From Streptomyces rubellomurinus (GTDB taxonomy: Bacteria; Actinomycetota; Actinomycetes; Streptomycetales; Streptomycetaceae), in contig NZ_JZKH01000087.1 of the NCBI RefSeq assembly GCF_000961885.1, positions 1 through 32,258 on the forward strand: a stretch of 32,258 nt of DNA. The letters run 5' to 3'. A program made the translations under genes and the position numbers. The notes under the pieces are model-generated. The model was not told where the DNA came from. It saw only the letters and a list, made by a program, of their open reading frames with translations, and did not search any database. Each line of letters begins with the position of its first letter. Position 1 is the stretch's first letter. Shown here piece by piece: positions 14,313 to 22,351 of the stretch.

Positions 14313-15803
14313 TCAGGCGCCGTACCCCTGGCCCCGCTTGTGCTCGTTCAGCCGCCGCCACGGCCCGCTGATGGCCAGCTGGATGCCCGGCGTCTGGATG
14401 TTGGCGAACAGCGTCCGCCCGTCGTCCGAGAACGTCACCCCGGTGAACTCGCTGAACTCCGGGCTGTCCGCGCTGCCGATGTTCAGCTCGTTGCGGGCGA
14501 TCGGGTAGACCAGCCCGTCCTCGGTGGCGCCGAACAGGTGCGAAACGCCCTCGCCGTCCTCGGCGATCACGATGCCGCCGTACGGCGAGACGGTGATGTT
14601 GTCCGGGCCGTCGAAGTTGTCGTGGTCGCCCCAGGTGTCGGTGTTGACGCCCAGCAGCACCTTCAGGGTGATGGTGCGGCGGTTCGGGTCGAAGAACCAG
14701 ACCTGCCCGTCGTGCTGCAGCGGGCTCTCCGAACGGGCGTAGCTGGAGACGAAGTAGAAGCCGCCGTCACCCCACCACATGCCCTCCAGCTTGCGGGCCC
14801 GGGTGACCTCGCCGTCCTTGAACTGCTTGCGCACCGAGACGGTCTTCGCGTCGCGGTCCTGGACCTTCACCCAGTCCACGCCGTACACGGTGCCGACCTG
14901 GACCGCCCGGGAGAGGTCGTCGACGAACTTGCCGTGCGAGTCGAAGACCTTGAAGGCCTCCAGCACCCCGGCGTCCTCGGCCAGGGCGCGCAGCCGGTAC
15001 CGGCCGTGCGTGAAGCCCGCCGGCGGGGTCCAGCGGTAGAGCAGCCCGTTGGGGTTGCCCGCGTCCTCGGTCAGGTAGACGTGGCCGCGCTTCGGGTCCA
15101 CCACGACGGCCTCGTGCGCGTAGCGGCCGAAGGCCTTCACCGGCCGCGGGTCGCGGTTGTAGTCGTCGTCGAAGGGGTCGACCTCGAAGACGTACCCGTG
15201 GTCCTTGGTGAAGCCGTTCTTGCCGGCCCGGTCCTCGGTCTCCTCGCCGGACAGCCAGGTGCCCCACGGGGTCACGCCGCCGGCGCAGTTGGTGGCGGTG
15301 CCGGCGATGCCGACCCACTGCTCGACCGAGCCGTCCCGCTTGGCGTGCACGATCGTGCAGCCGCCGGCCGCGCCCGGGTCGTACACGTGGCCCTCGGTCA
15401 GCGGCACCGGGTACGGCCACTTGGCGCGGGCGCCGGCCAGCTCGTGGTTGACGACCATCAGGTTGCCGCCGTGCTCGTCCTCGAAGGCGGAGGTGCCGTC
15501 GTGGTTGCTCGGGGTGAACTCGCCGGTGCGCAGCCGGGTGACGCCGGCCCGGTTCAGCACCTTGTACGAGAAGCCCTTCGGCAGCGACAGCAGCCCGGCC
15601 GGGTCCGGCACCAGCGGGCCGTAGCCGATCGCGGCGCCGCCCGCCGCGTTGGTCCCGGCGCCCGCGGCCGCCGGCGCCTCCCCGCCGACCGGGGCGGCGA
15701 TCGCGCCCGGGGCACTGGCCAGTGCCCCGGCGCTGCCGGCGATCAGCACGCCGGCCCCGACGACGGTGGAACGGTTGACGAAGTCCCGGCGGGACAGCGA
15801 CAT
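14313..15803 (-). CDS. Tat-exported PhoX-type (DUF839) alkaline phosphatase-like protein
   Basis: The protein has 496 residues from the ATG at 15803, preceded by AGGAG. The N-terminus MSLSRRDFVNRSTVVGAG is a twin-arginine (Tat) signal, followed by a hydrophobic stretch and an Ala-rich linker. The rest is a PhoX/DUF839 beta-propeller: NHELAGARAKWP, GTATNCAGGVTPWGTWLSGEE, GRYAHEAVVVDP, VYLTEDAG, WWGDGGFYF and PDNITVSPYGGIVIAEDGEG, with many Asp and Glu residues in the right places for the family's Ca/Fe centre. PhoX enzymes fold in the cytoplasm, are exported by Tat and release phosphate from organic esters. A single GTTCACC upstream is not enough to claim PhoP control. Confidence 0.88.
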   Translation of the reverse strand: MSLSRRDFVNRSTVVGAGVLIAGSAGALASAPGAIAAPVGGEAPAAAGAGTNAAGGAAIGYGPLVPDPAGLLSLPKGFSYKVLNRAGVTRLRTGEFTPSNHDGTSAFEDEHGGNLMVVNHELAGARAKWPYPVPLTEGHVYDPGAAGGCTIVHAKRDGSVEQWVGIAGTATNCAGGVTPWGTWLSGEETEDRAGKNGFTKDHGYVFEVDPFDDDYNRDPRPVKAFGRYAHEAVVVDPKRGHVYLTEDAGNPNGLLYRWTPPAGFTHGRYRLRALAEDAGVLEAFKVFDSHGKFVDDLSRAVQVGTVYGVDWVKVQDRDAKTVSVRKQFKDGEVTRARKLEGMWWGDGGFYFVSSYARSESPLQHDGQVWFFDPNRRTITLKVLLGVNTDTWGDHDNFDGPDNITVSPYGGIVIAEDGEGVSHLFGATEDGLVYPIARNELNIGSADSPEFSEFTGVTFSDDGRTLFANIQTPGIQLAISGPWRRLNEHKRGQGYGA

Positions 15804-15961
15804 GGCAGCAACTCCTGAGGTGAGCGGGGTGTCGGGGCGGGTTCGCCGACGCCCAGCAGGCTCCGCCGCAGGGGTGAACCGGGCATGGCGCGCAGGTCGC
15901 GCCCGGACGTCCATTTGCCAACCCGTGGTCGACGCATGACCTCCGCTTTACCTCGCGCACC

Positions 15962-15979
15962 GGCGGGCCTCAGCCCGCC
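15962..15979. terminator. Small stem-loop around the stop codon of the 15970-17187 gene
   Basis: GGCGGGC and GCCCGCC (15962-15968 and 15973-15979) enclose a four-base loop that contains part of the stop codon. It is short but GC-rich and well placed. Confidence 0.35.
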
Positions 15980-17187
15980 CGCGCCGCCAGCCACTGCTCC
16001 CAGGCCGCCAGCCACAACTGCTCGGCCAGCCGCTGCTCCTCCCACTCCCGCGCCCCGCCACCGGCCGGCCGCTCCCGCCACAGCTGCTCCCAGGCCCGCT
16101 GCGCCGGCAGGCTGGCCACCTCACTGGCGAACACCGTGTACCGCACGACCTCCTCGACCGCGGCCGCGCCCGCCGCCGTGCCGATCAGCCAGTGCGTCTG
16201 CTGGGACAGCCGGTTGAGGTGGTCGACCATCGCGGTCACCGCCGCCACCGCCTCCTCCCGGCTCTCCGTGGCGAGCCGCATCTGCTGGCGCACCGCCGCC
16301 TCCCAGCGCACCGCCCCGACCTCCCCGCGCAGGTGACGCGGCAGCCGCGGCGTGCGCCCGGCCCGGACCTGCGCCTCGATCGCGGCGGTCTCGGCGACGG
16401 ACTGCGCGACCAGCGCCCGGTGCGCCTCCAGGCCGATGACGGGCGGCAGTTCGCGCTCCTCGACCGGCACGTGCCGGGCCCGCCGGGAGGCGAGGTCGCG
16501 CAGCAGCTCGGTGCGCCCGCGCAGGTGCCGCTCGAAGTCCCGGATGCCGCCCAGCTCCACGCCGCCGGGCGCCACCCCGCGCCCGCACACCGTCACGGTC
16601 TGCCCGCCGACCCGCAGCCGCCCGGCCCACACCGGCCCGGCCCCGTCCTCCCCCGGGTCGCCGGGCCAGAGCACCGGACGGTCCTCGTGCAGTTCCACCG
16701 AGCGCGGCTCGCCGTCCACGGTGATCCACTCGCGCAGCGCCCGCACCCGGCCCGGCCCGTCCCCCTCGTCGATGCCGGACTGCTCGTAGAGCCGGTCCCG
16801 CTCGTCCTCGACCACGTCCTCCAGCTCGGGCAGCGACTCGCAGCCGTCCGCGCCCGGGCGGTAGCTGCGCACGGTCACGTACGGGCCGGCCGCGGACGCC
16901 CAGTCGCCGCACTGCACCTCGACCCAGCACACCCGGCCGCCGCAGCTGTCGAAGCCGGCCAGCGCCTCGCCGCCGCGCGCCGGGCCGGCGGCCACCCCGT
17001 ACACCGGGAAGTCGACCCCGGCCAGGGCGCGGCGGGAGAACTCCTCCTGCTCGGCGAACCGGTCCGGGGCCGCCGGGCCCTCGACCGGGTCGCGGCCCAT
17101 CGGAACGGCGGCGCGATCGGGCGCCGCCCGCTGGACGTTCCGGTCCTGGGGCCCGCCGCCGATCTCCCGCGCCATCCTGTGCCGCAC
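15970..17187 (-). CDS. Unrecognised 405-residue protein
   Basis: I chose the GTG at 17187 because GAGGG lies eight bases upstream; an ATG at 17175 and a GTG at 17211 are alternatives. I recognise no family. The N-terminal half is mixed alpha/beta and has a Cys-rich stretch (DSCGGRVCWVEVQCGDWA, about residues 90-107) followed by VTVRSYRPGADGCESLPELEDVVEDERDRL. The C-terminal half is strongly helical and charged (GLEAHRALVAQSVAETAAIEAQVRAG through HLNRLSQQTHWLIGTAAGAAAVEEVV) and ends in Trp-rich helices (QLWLAAWEQWLAARAG). It has no signal peptide or clear membrane segment, so it is probably cytoplasmic. Codon use is normal for the window, which supports a real gene. It stands alone between PhoX and a divergent VOC gene. 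Confidence 0.7.
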   Translation of the reverse strand: MRHRMAREIGGGPQDRNVQRAAPDRAAVPMGRDPVEGPAAPDRFAEQEEFSRRALAGVDFPVYGVAAGPARGGEALAGFDSCGGRVCWVEVQCGDWASAAGPYVTVRSYRPGADGCESLPELEDVVEDERDRLYEQSGIDEGDGPGRVRALREWITVDGEPRSVELHEDRPVLWPGDPGEDGAGPVWAGRLRVGGQTVTVCGRGVAPGGVELGGIRDFERHLRGRTELLRDLASRRARHVPVEERELPPVIGLEAHRALVAQSVAETAAIEAQVRAGRTPRLPRHLRGEVGAVRWEAAVRQQMRLATESREEAVAAVTAMVDHLNRLSQQTHWLIGTAAGAAAVEEVVRYTVFASEVASLPAQRAWEQLWRERPAGGGAREWEEQRLAEQLWLAAWEQWLAARAG

Positions 17188-17331
17188 CCCCGGTTCCCTC
17201 GCACCCACCACGCCGACACGCCAGCTTACGTGCCCGGCGGCCGTCGGGTCATCAGCTGCGGCACAGCACCCGGCCGGTACCCGCCGGCCGCGAGCGCCGT
17301 GTCAGCGCGCCCGGTTGTCAGCCGCGCTCCC

Positions 17332-17337
17332 TACCCT
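17332..17337 (+). promoter_or_regulatory. Possible -10 TACCCT for a leaderless VOC gene
   Basis: TACCCT ends seven bases before the ATG at 17345, and no Shine-Dalgarno sequence is present between them. There is no good -35 at 17-18 bases; TGTCAGC repeats at 17300-17306 and 17316-17322 lie just upstream. Confidence 0.35.
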
Positions 17338-17344
17338 GGGCGGC

Positions 17345-17812
17345 ATGACAGCACAGAACCACCCGACGGCACCGCACGACGGGGCCTTCCCCGCCCGGAT
17401 CAGCATCGTCACCCTCGGCGTCTCCGACCTCGACCGCAGCGCCCGCTTCTACGAGGGCCTGGGCTGGCGCCGCTCCACCGCCTCCAGCCCGGAGATCGTC
17501 TGGTTCCGCACCGCCGACTCGGTGCTCGGCCTCTTCCCCGCCGACGAGCTGGCCGCCGACGCGGGCGTGCCCGGCGGCGGCGAGCCCTCCTTCCGCGGCG
17601 TCACCCTCGCGGTGAACCTGGAGTCCCCCGCGCTGGTGGACGCCGCGCTGCGGACGGCGGTGGAGGCCGGCGCCGTGGTGGTCAAGCCACCGACGACCAC
17701 CAGCTGGGGCGGCTACTCCGGCTACTTCGAGGACCCGGACGGGCACCTGTGGGAGCTGGCCCACAACCCGTTCTTCCCCTTCGCCGAGGACGGCTCGCTG
17801 GACCTTCCCTAG
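17345..17812 (+). CDS. VOC family (glyoxalase/bleomycin-resistance fold) protein
   Basis: The protein has 155 residues and one VOC domain: ISIVTLGVSDLDRSARFYEGLGWRR, IVWFRTADSVLGLF and GGYSGYFEDPDGHLWELAHNPF. The last block supplies the conserved Glu (WELAHNP) used as a metal ligand in this superfamily, and the domain is of the single-module dimer type. Members include lyases, dioxygenases and drug-binding proteins, so no reaction can be assigned. The start has no ribosome binding site but has a -10-like TACCCT seven bases upstream, suggesting a leaderless mRNA. It is convergent with the acidic 17844-19472 gene. Confidence 0.9.
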   Translation: MTAQNHPTAPHDGAFPARISIVTLGVSDLDRSARFYEGLGWRRSTASSPEIVWFRTADSVLGLFPADELAADAGVPGGGEPSFRGVTLAVNLESPALVDAALRTAVEAGAVVVKPPTTTSWGGYSGYFEDPDGHLWELAHNPFFPFAEDGSLDLP

Positions 17813-17815
17813 CCC

Positions 17816-17849
17816 GGGAACCCTCCTCGGCTCGGAACCTTCCTCAGCT
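17816..17849. repeat. 17-bp imperfect tandem duplication
   Basis: 17816-17832 and 17833-17849 match at 14 of 17 positions. The repeat spans the spacer between two convergent stop codons and includes the stop codon of the minus-strand gene. Confidence 0.5.
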
Positions 17850-19472
17850 CTGCTTCGACCGCGCCTTGAAGGCCGCCTTGCGCGCCTCCTTGGCCGTCAC
17901 CCGGTCCGGGTGCAGCTCCCCGATCGCCTCCAGGACGTCCGCCGTGTACGGGTGGTCGACCCGCCACACCTCGGCGAACCACGCCGCCGGGTCGTCCCGT
18001 ACCGGCAGGTCCGCGATCAGCTCGCGCAGCTCGGTGTCACCGCCGGAACCCAGCAGCTGCGCGGCGAAGGTGTCGACCACCGTCCACAGCGCCATCTGCC
18101 GCTCCGGCACCGGCACGTCCGCCGCGCCGATCGCGGACAGCCAGGCCCGGGTCGCGCCGCCCAGCTCCGGGTCGTCCAGCACCTCCCGGGCGGCCGGCTC
18201 GGCGTCCGCCCCGAGCAGCCGCAGCGCCTCGACGGCCAGCACCCGCCGCATGGGCGCGTACGCGTCGGTGCCGCGCGCGGCCGCCAGCAGCTCCCGGGCG
18301 GCCGGCACCGGCTCCCGGCCGGCCAGCCAGACCACCAGCTCCTCCTCCGGCAGCACGTTGACCGACTCGCACACGGCCCGCAGCAGCTCGGCGGCGTCCC
18401 CCTGGGCGAGGTCGCCGACCAGCGGCGCGTCGTAGCCGTCCTCCAGCAGCCACTGCCGGACGCCGTACTGGCCGAGCGGGGTGAGCCGGACGAGCCCGAA
18501 GCGGGCCGACTCCTCCTCGTCCAGCGGCGCCTCGCCGACGACGGCGGGCTCCTCGCCCTCCTCCTCGTCGAACAGCTCCGGGTCGATCGGGCGGTACTCC
18601 AGCAGGCCCAGCTCGGCGAGGTCGGCCAGCATCGGGTCCAGCGCGACCATCACGTCGGTGATGTCGCCCAGCAGCTCCTCGCTCGGCTCCTCGCCCTCCG
18701 GCACCACCAGCAGCGCGGCCAGCACGCCCAGCGGCACGGTCTCGTTGCCGGGCTCGGCGAAGGCGGTGGTCTCGTAGAGCACCTGCAGCGCCTCGTCCAG
18801 CAGCTCGGCGGCGGCCTCCCGGGCCTCCTCCAGCTCGTTCAGGCCGTCCTCGTCGTCCTCGTCGCCGTCCGCGGCCTGCTCCGCTTCCTCCTCCTCGGAT
18901 TCCTCGGGCAGCGAATCGGCCTCCACGGCCAGCTCCCGGACGATCCCGGCGGCGGTGAGCCACAGCTCCAGGACGGTCTCCGGGTCCCCCTCCTCGGCGG
19001 GCTCCAGGTCGGGGCCGGGGACGGCCACGTGCTCGCCGGCCTCGGTCGTGCCGAGCTCCACCAGGTCCAGGTCGCAGGCCAGCGACCAGGCCCGCAGCGC
19101 CTCGATCTCGTCCTCCTCCGACACCTCGCCCTCGGCCGGGGCCAGGCCCAGCAGCCGCGCGGCGGGCGCCCGGTCCGCCTCGACCAGGTCGCCGAACTCG
19201 TCCACCACCCGGTGCGGGGCGGCCCAGCGCGCCAGCGCCAGCGCGTAGCCGAGCATCGGCACGGCCTTCGCCTGCGCGGCCAGCTCCGTCTCGTCGGGCA
19301 GCTTCACCGGCGGGACGAGCACGGCCGCGTCGTCGTCCAGGCCGTCGTCGTCCAGCCCGTGCGCGGCGAACGCCCCGTAGAGGTCCTGGAGCTCCATGTC
19401 GGCGGGCAGGACGGCCCCCGCGCCCCCCTCGCCCTCCGAAGCCCCTGCGTTCTTCCGACGTCGTCCGGCCAT
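17844..19472 (-). CDS. Large acidic protein of unknown function with HEAT-like C-terminus
   Basis: The protein has 542 residues from the ATG at 19472, with GAGGGAGA about 12 bases upstream. It is extremely acidic, with Asp/Glu runs around residues 190-210 (EESEEEEAEQAADGDEDDE) that probably form a linker. The N-terminal part (VPMLGYALALARW, EIEALRAWSLACDLDLVEL) resembles a winged-helix module. A second one follows (FGLVRLTPLGQYGVRQWLLEDGYDAP), then helical repeats like HEAT or Armadillo units (MRRVLAVEALRLLGADAEPAAREVL). From memory, similar modules occur in the C-terminal regions of actinobacterial pRiA4b ORF-3-like proteins, but the ORF-3 domain itself is absent. There is no signal peptide, and the C-terminal 20 residues are basic. 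Function unknown. Confidence 0.75.
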   Translation of the reverse strand: MAGRRRKNAGASEGEGGAGAVLPADMELQDLYGAFAAHGLDDDGLDDDAAVLVPPVKLPDETELAAQAKAVPMLGYALALARWAAPHRVVDEFGDLVEADRAPAARLLGLAPAEGEVSEEDEIEALRAWSLACDLDLVELGTTEAGEHVAVPGPDLEPAEEGDPETVLELWLTAAGIVRELAVEADSLPEESEEEEAEQAADGDEDDEDGLNELEEAREAAAELLDEALQVLYETTAFAEPGNETVPLGVLAALLVVPEGEEPSEELLGDITDVMVALDPMLADLAELGLLEYRPIDPELFDEEEGEEPAVVGEAPLDEEESARFGLVRLTPLGQYGVRQWLLEDGYDAPLVGDLAQGDAAELLRAVCESVNVLPEEELVVWLAGREPVPAARELLAAARGTDAYAPMRRVLAVEALRLLGADAEPAAREVLDDPELGGATRAWLSAIGAADVPVPERQMALWTVVDTFAAQLLGSGGDTELRELIADLPVRDDPAAWFAEVWRVDHPYTADVLEAIGELHPDRVTAKEARKAAFKARSKQS

Positions 19473-19795
19473 CGTCGCGCGTTCTCCCTCAGCCAGCGGC
19501 CCGTCATGAGCGCCGCGTACCCGTCTACCACCTCAGCGTATAGGCCGGGCACCCCCGGTGCCCGGCCTCAAGGGGCGTGCGCAGGGGCGCGCGCCGAAAC
19601 CGTGCGCCCACCCCTTATCCTTCGCATTGGCACCGCGCACAACCCCGCGCGGGCCACCGGGCAACGAAGCCCCCCTCTCAGCTCATCCGCTCCACCAGGG
19701 AGCCCCGCACCGCGGCCACCACCACAGCGCCTCAGGACGGGTGCGCCGGCACACCCCGCCGACCCGGTGGGGCCCTGCCACAGGAGATCCCTTTC
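19473..19795. other. Divergent intergenic region with two stem-loops upstream of the MFS gene
   Basis: The 323-base spacer separates the acidic-protein gene and the MFS gene. Stem-loop A has perfect 12-bp arms with a 3-base loop (19542-19568). Stem-loop B pairs 19570-19583 with 19603-19616 at 12 of 14 positions. A TACGCT hexamer next to A on the minus strand could be the -10 of the acidic-protein gene. The remaining 180 bases before the MFS start show no clear signal. Confidence 0.5.
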
Positions 19796-21127
19796 ATGGC
19801 GGACCTCTCCCCCGCCGGCACCGGCCTGCGCACCGCGCAGCTCGACGGACGCCGACTGTCGGAGGCCCTGCTTCCCCTGGAACTCGCGCCCCGGCCCCAG
19901 CTCCAGCTCTCCGCGATCAGCCGCTGGAACGCCGTCCGAGGCGTCCGCGTCGGCCTGGTCGCCGCCGCGCTGCTGTTCATGCTGATCGGTGCCAACCTGG
20001 CGACGCCGATCTACCCGCTCCTCCAGCAGCGCCTCGGGCTCGGCCCGCTGGACACCACGATCCTGTTCACGATCTACGTGTTCGCGCTGGTCCCCGTCCT
20101 GGCCGTGGTCGGCCACTGGTCCGACCACCTCGGCCGCCGCGCCCTGATCCTGCCCGCCGTCGGCCTGGCCGCGGCCGGCGACGTGGTCTTCGCCACCTCC
20201 GGCAGCTTCTGGCAGCTGGCCGCGGGCCGGGCCGTCCAGGGCATCGCGGTCGGCCTGTCCACCGGCGCCGCCGGAGCCGCCCTCGGCGACCTGCTGCCCG
20301 ACCACCCGACCCTCGCCGCCAAGCTCACCCTGGCCTGCTCGGCCGGCGGCGTCGCCCTCGGCCCGATCGTCGGCGCCCTGCTCTCCGGCGGCTCCGACCC
20401 GCTGCTGACGCCCTTCCTGCTGCACGCCATCGCCCTGCTCGCGCTCTGCATCCCGCTGGCCGTCGTCCACCCCCGGATGCCCGGCCGCAACCGCGAGCCG
20501 TCCGCGCCGCCGCGCATCACCACCCCGGCCCACCTGCGCCCGCAGCGCCTGCGGATGCCGCGCACCGGCCGCCGCGAGTTCCTGCTCGCCGCCGGCGCCG
20601 GGTTCATCTCGTACGGGGTCTTCGGCGTCTACCTGGCCCTCGCCCCGGCCTTCTCCGCCAAGCTGCTGCACACCCCCTCGCACCTGACCGGCGCGATCGT
20701 GGCCGCCCTGCTGCTCGGCTCCTCGGCCGCCGCCCAGCTGATCGTCCCGCCGACCTCCGACCGTACGGTCATCGCCCTCGGCATGACCGGGCTGGCCACC
20801 GGCCTCGGCCTGGTCGTCGCCGCCGGGTACACCGGCACCCCGGCCCTGCTCTTCATCGGCAGCGTCCTCGGCGGCATCTGCCAGGGCGTCGCCTTCCGCT
20901 CCCTGTTCACCACCGCCGTCGCGGCGATGGACCCGGAACGCCGCGGCTCCGAACTGAGCTCCCTCTGGATCATCGTCTACCTCGGCAGCTCGGCCCCGAT
21001 CATCGGAGTCGGCGCCCTGGTCCAGCACTACGGCCTCCTCCCCGCCGTCAGCGGCTTCGCCACCCTCGCCGCCGTCCTCTGCGCGGCCCTGGCCCTCGCC
21101 GTCGCCCGCAAGCCCCGAACGGCCTGA
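19796..21127 (+). CDS. MFS transporter, probable drug/metabolite exporter
   Basis: The protein has 443 residues from the ATG at 19796, with CAGGAG about 10 bases upstream. A hydrophilic N-terminal tail of about 50 residues precedes twelve predicted membrane helices, beginning RVGLVAAALLFMLIGANLATPIYPLL. The loop between helices 2 and 3 has the MFS signature in the form GHWSDHLGRRALIL, and helix 5 has GVALGPIVGALLSGG, similar to motif C of antiporters. A polar loop (HPRMPGRNREPS to RTGRREFLLAAG) splits the halves. It is probably a proton-coupled exporter in the plasma membrane; the substrate is unknown. A strong terminator follows, and the long structured leader upstream may regulate it. Confidence 0.9.
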   Translation: MADLSPAGTGLRTAQLDGRRLSEALLPLELAPRPQLQLSAISRWNAVRGVRVGLVAAALLFMLIGANLATPIYPLLQQRLGLGPLDTTILFTIYVFALVPVLAVVGHWSDHLGRRALILPAVGLAAAGDVVFATSGSFWQLAAGRAVQGIAVGLSTGAAGAALGDLLPDHPTLAAKLTLACSAGGVALGPIVGALLSGGSDPLLTPFLLHAIALLALCIPLAVVHPRMPGRNREPSAPPRITTPAHLRPQRLRMPRTGRREFLLAAGAGFISYGVFGVYLALAPAFSAKLLHTPSHLTGAIVAALLLGSSAAAQLIVPPTSDRTVIALGMTGLATGLGLVVAAGYTGTPALLFIGSVLGGICQGVAFRSLFTTAVAAMDPERRGSELSSLWIIVYLGSSAPIIGVGALVQHYGLLPAVSGFATLAAVLCAALALAVARKPRTA

Positions 21128-21147
21128 CGCCTGCAACGCCAGAACGC

Positions 21148-21186
21148 CGATGCCCGGGCCTTCCCCTTCGGAAGCCCCGGGCATCG
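21148..21186. terminator. Terminator after the MFS gene
   Basis: Arms GATGCCCGGG and CCCGGGCATC (21149-21158, 21176-21185), extended by one C-G pair, enclose an inner CTTCC/GGAAG stem. It lies about 20 bases past the MFS stop codon. Confidence 0.85.
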
Positions 21187-21202
21187 CCGTTTCAACGTGG
21201 CC

Positions 21203-21244
21203 CTACGCGTCCCAGGGCTTCCACCTCCCGGTGCTGCTCTCGGC
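21203..21244 (-). pseudogene. Possible 3'-end remnant of a Uma2 gene
   Basis: Read on the minus strand, this ends in codons for WKPWDA and a TAG stop, against WKPWNA and TAG at the end of the intact Uma2 gene at 22468. Over the last 14 codons, 32 of 42 bases match, and the final 21 bases match at 20. No Uma2-like reading frame continues upstream, so only the tail is left. Confidence 0.4.
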
Positions 21245-21281
21245 GGGGCGGCGGGCTGGTCCGCCTGCCGGGAATCGGATC

Positions 21282-21302
21282 GCCACCAACGGGGTTGGTG
21301 GC
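21282..21302. promoter_or_regulatory. Palindrome upstream of the oxidoreductase gene
   Basis: GCCACCAAC and GTTGGTGGC form perfect 9-bp arms around GGG, ending 24 bases before the ATG at 21327. Position and symmetry suit a repressor operator. A stem-loop in the mRNA leader is the alternative. Confidence 0.5.
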
Positions 21303-21326
21303 TGATGAACCGTTACTGGAGGGGTC

Positions 21327-22337
21327 ATGCGAGCGATTCAGGTGCACGAAGTGGGCGGTCCCGAGGTGCTGCAGGAGACCGAGGTGGACCAGCCGCGGCC
21401 GGGCCCGGGCGAGGCGCTCGTGGAGGTCGCCGCATCCGGGGTCAACTACCTCGACGTCTACTACCGCGAGGGCCGGTACAGCCTCCCGCTGCCCTTCACC
21501 CCGGGCTCCGAGGGCGCCGGCACGGTCGTCGAGGTCGGACCCGGCGTCACTGACGTCGCCGTCGGGGACCGGGTCGGTTGGGTCGAGATTCCCGGCAGTT
21601 ACGCCGAGCAGGCCGTCGTGGACTCCTCCCGGCTGGTGCCGCTGCCCGACGACATCGACTTCGAGACAGCCGCCGCCGTGCTCCTCCAAGGCATGACCGC
21701 GCACTATCTCGTCAAGGACGCCTACCCGGTTCAGGGGGGCGACACGGTGCTCGTGCATGCGGCCGCCGGTGGCATGGGGCTGCTGCTGACCCAGCTCATC
21801 ACCCATCTCGGCGGCAGGGTGATCGGCACGACGTCGACCACGGCGAAGGCCGAACTGGCGAAGCGTGCCGGAGCCGCCGAGGTGATCCTCTCCTCCGCGG
21901 TCGACGATCTCGCAGCCGAGGTGAGGCGGCTCAACGGCGGTCAGGGACTGCCGGTTGTCTTCGACGGCGTCGGCGCACACACCTTCGATGCGAGCCTCGC
22001 CAGCCTGCGAAGCCGCGGCCATCTCGTGCTCTTCGGCGCGGCAAGCGGTGCCGTGCCGCCGTTCGATCCGATCCGGCTCGCCCACGGCGGTTCGCTGACC
22101 CTGATCCGGCCCAGCCTCGGGGACTTCATCGCCGATCGGTCCGAACTGCTCCGACGGGCCGCCGATGTGTTCGAGTGGGTGCGCTCCAAGGCACTTGAGG
22201 TCACCGTAACGGGCCGCTACGCATTGTCCGAGGCCGCCCGGGCCCACAGCGATCTGGAGGCTCGGCGCACCACCGGCAAGCTGCTCGTCGTACCCGATGC
22301 GGCCGCTGTCGGACGCCGCGGGGAGACGCGGAGCTGA
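21327..22337 (+). CDS. NADPH:quinone oxidoreductase-like (zeta-crystallin/MDR family)
   Basis: The protein has 336 residues, with CTGGAGGGG just upstream of the ATG. It is a zinc-free medium-chain reductase: MRAIQVHEVGGPEVLQ, SGVNYLDVYYREGRY, TPGSEGAGTVVEVGPGV, GDRVGW and the QOR signature AAAVLLQGMTAHYLV. The nucleotide-binding segment VLVHAAAGGMGLLLTQLITHLGGRVIGT carries the AxxGGxG-type loop for NADPH. It reduces quinones or enones in the cytoplasm. Codon third positions are visibly less GC-biased than in the flanking genes, which suggests more recent arrival. The gene sits inside a segment bounded by 21-bp direct repeats. The last 12 residues (AAAVGRRGETRS) look like an unselected tail. 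Confidence 0.92.
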   Translation: MRAIQVHEVGGPEVLQETEVDQPRPGPGEALVEVAASGVNYLDVYYREGRYSLPLPFTPGSEGAGTVVEVGPGVTDVAVGDRVGWVEIPGSYAEQAVVDSSRLVPLPDDIDFETAAAVLLQGMTAHYLVKDAYPVQGGDTVLVHAAAGGMGLLLTQLITHLGGRVIGTTSTTAKAELAKRAGAAEVILSSAVDDLAAEVRRLNGGQGLPVVFDGVGAHTFDASLASLRSRGHLVLFGAASGAVPPFDPIRLAHGGSLTLIRPSLGDFIADRSELLRRAADVFEWVRSKALEVTVTGRYALSEAARAHSDLEARRTTGKLLVVPDAAAVGRRGETRS

Positions 22338-22351
22338 TCGCAGGTGACGAG

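Noticed and set aside
15873..15879. GTTCACC half-site upstream of phoX as a PHO box
   Set aside because: PhoP sites need direct repeats at 11-base spacing; no second unit is found on either side.
21261..21302. tRNA-like 3' end (GCCACCA) near the repeat boundary
   Set aside because: No T-loop (TTC-R-A), no anticodon arm and no acceptor partner can be folded; the CCA is part of a palindrome.
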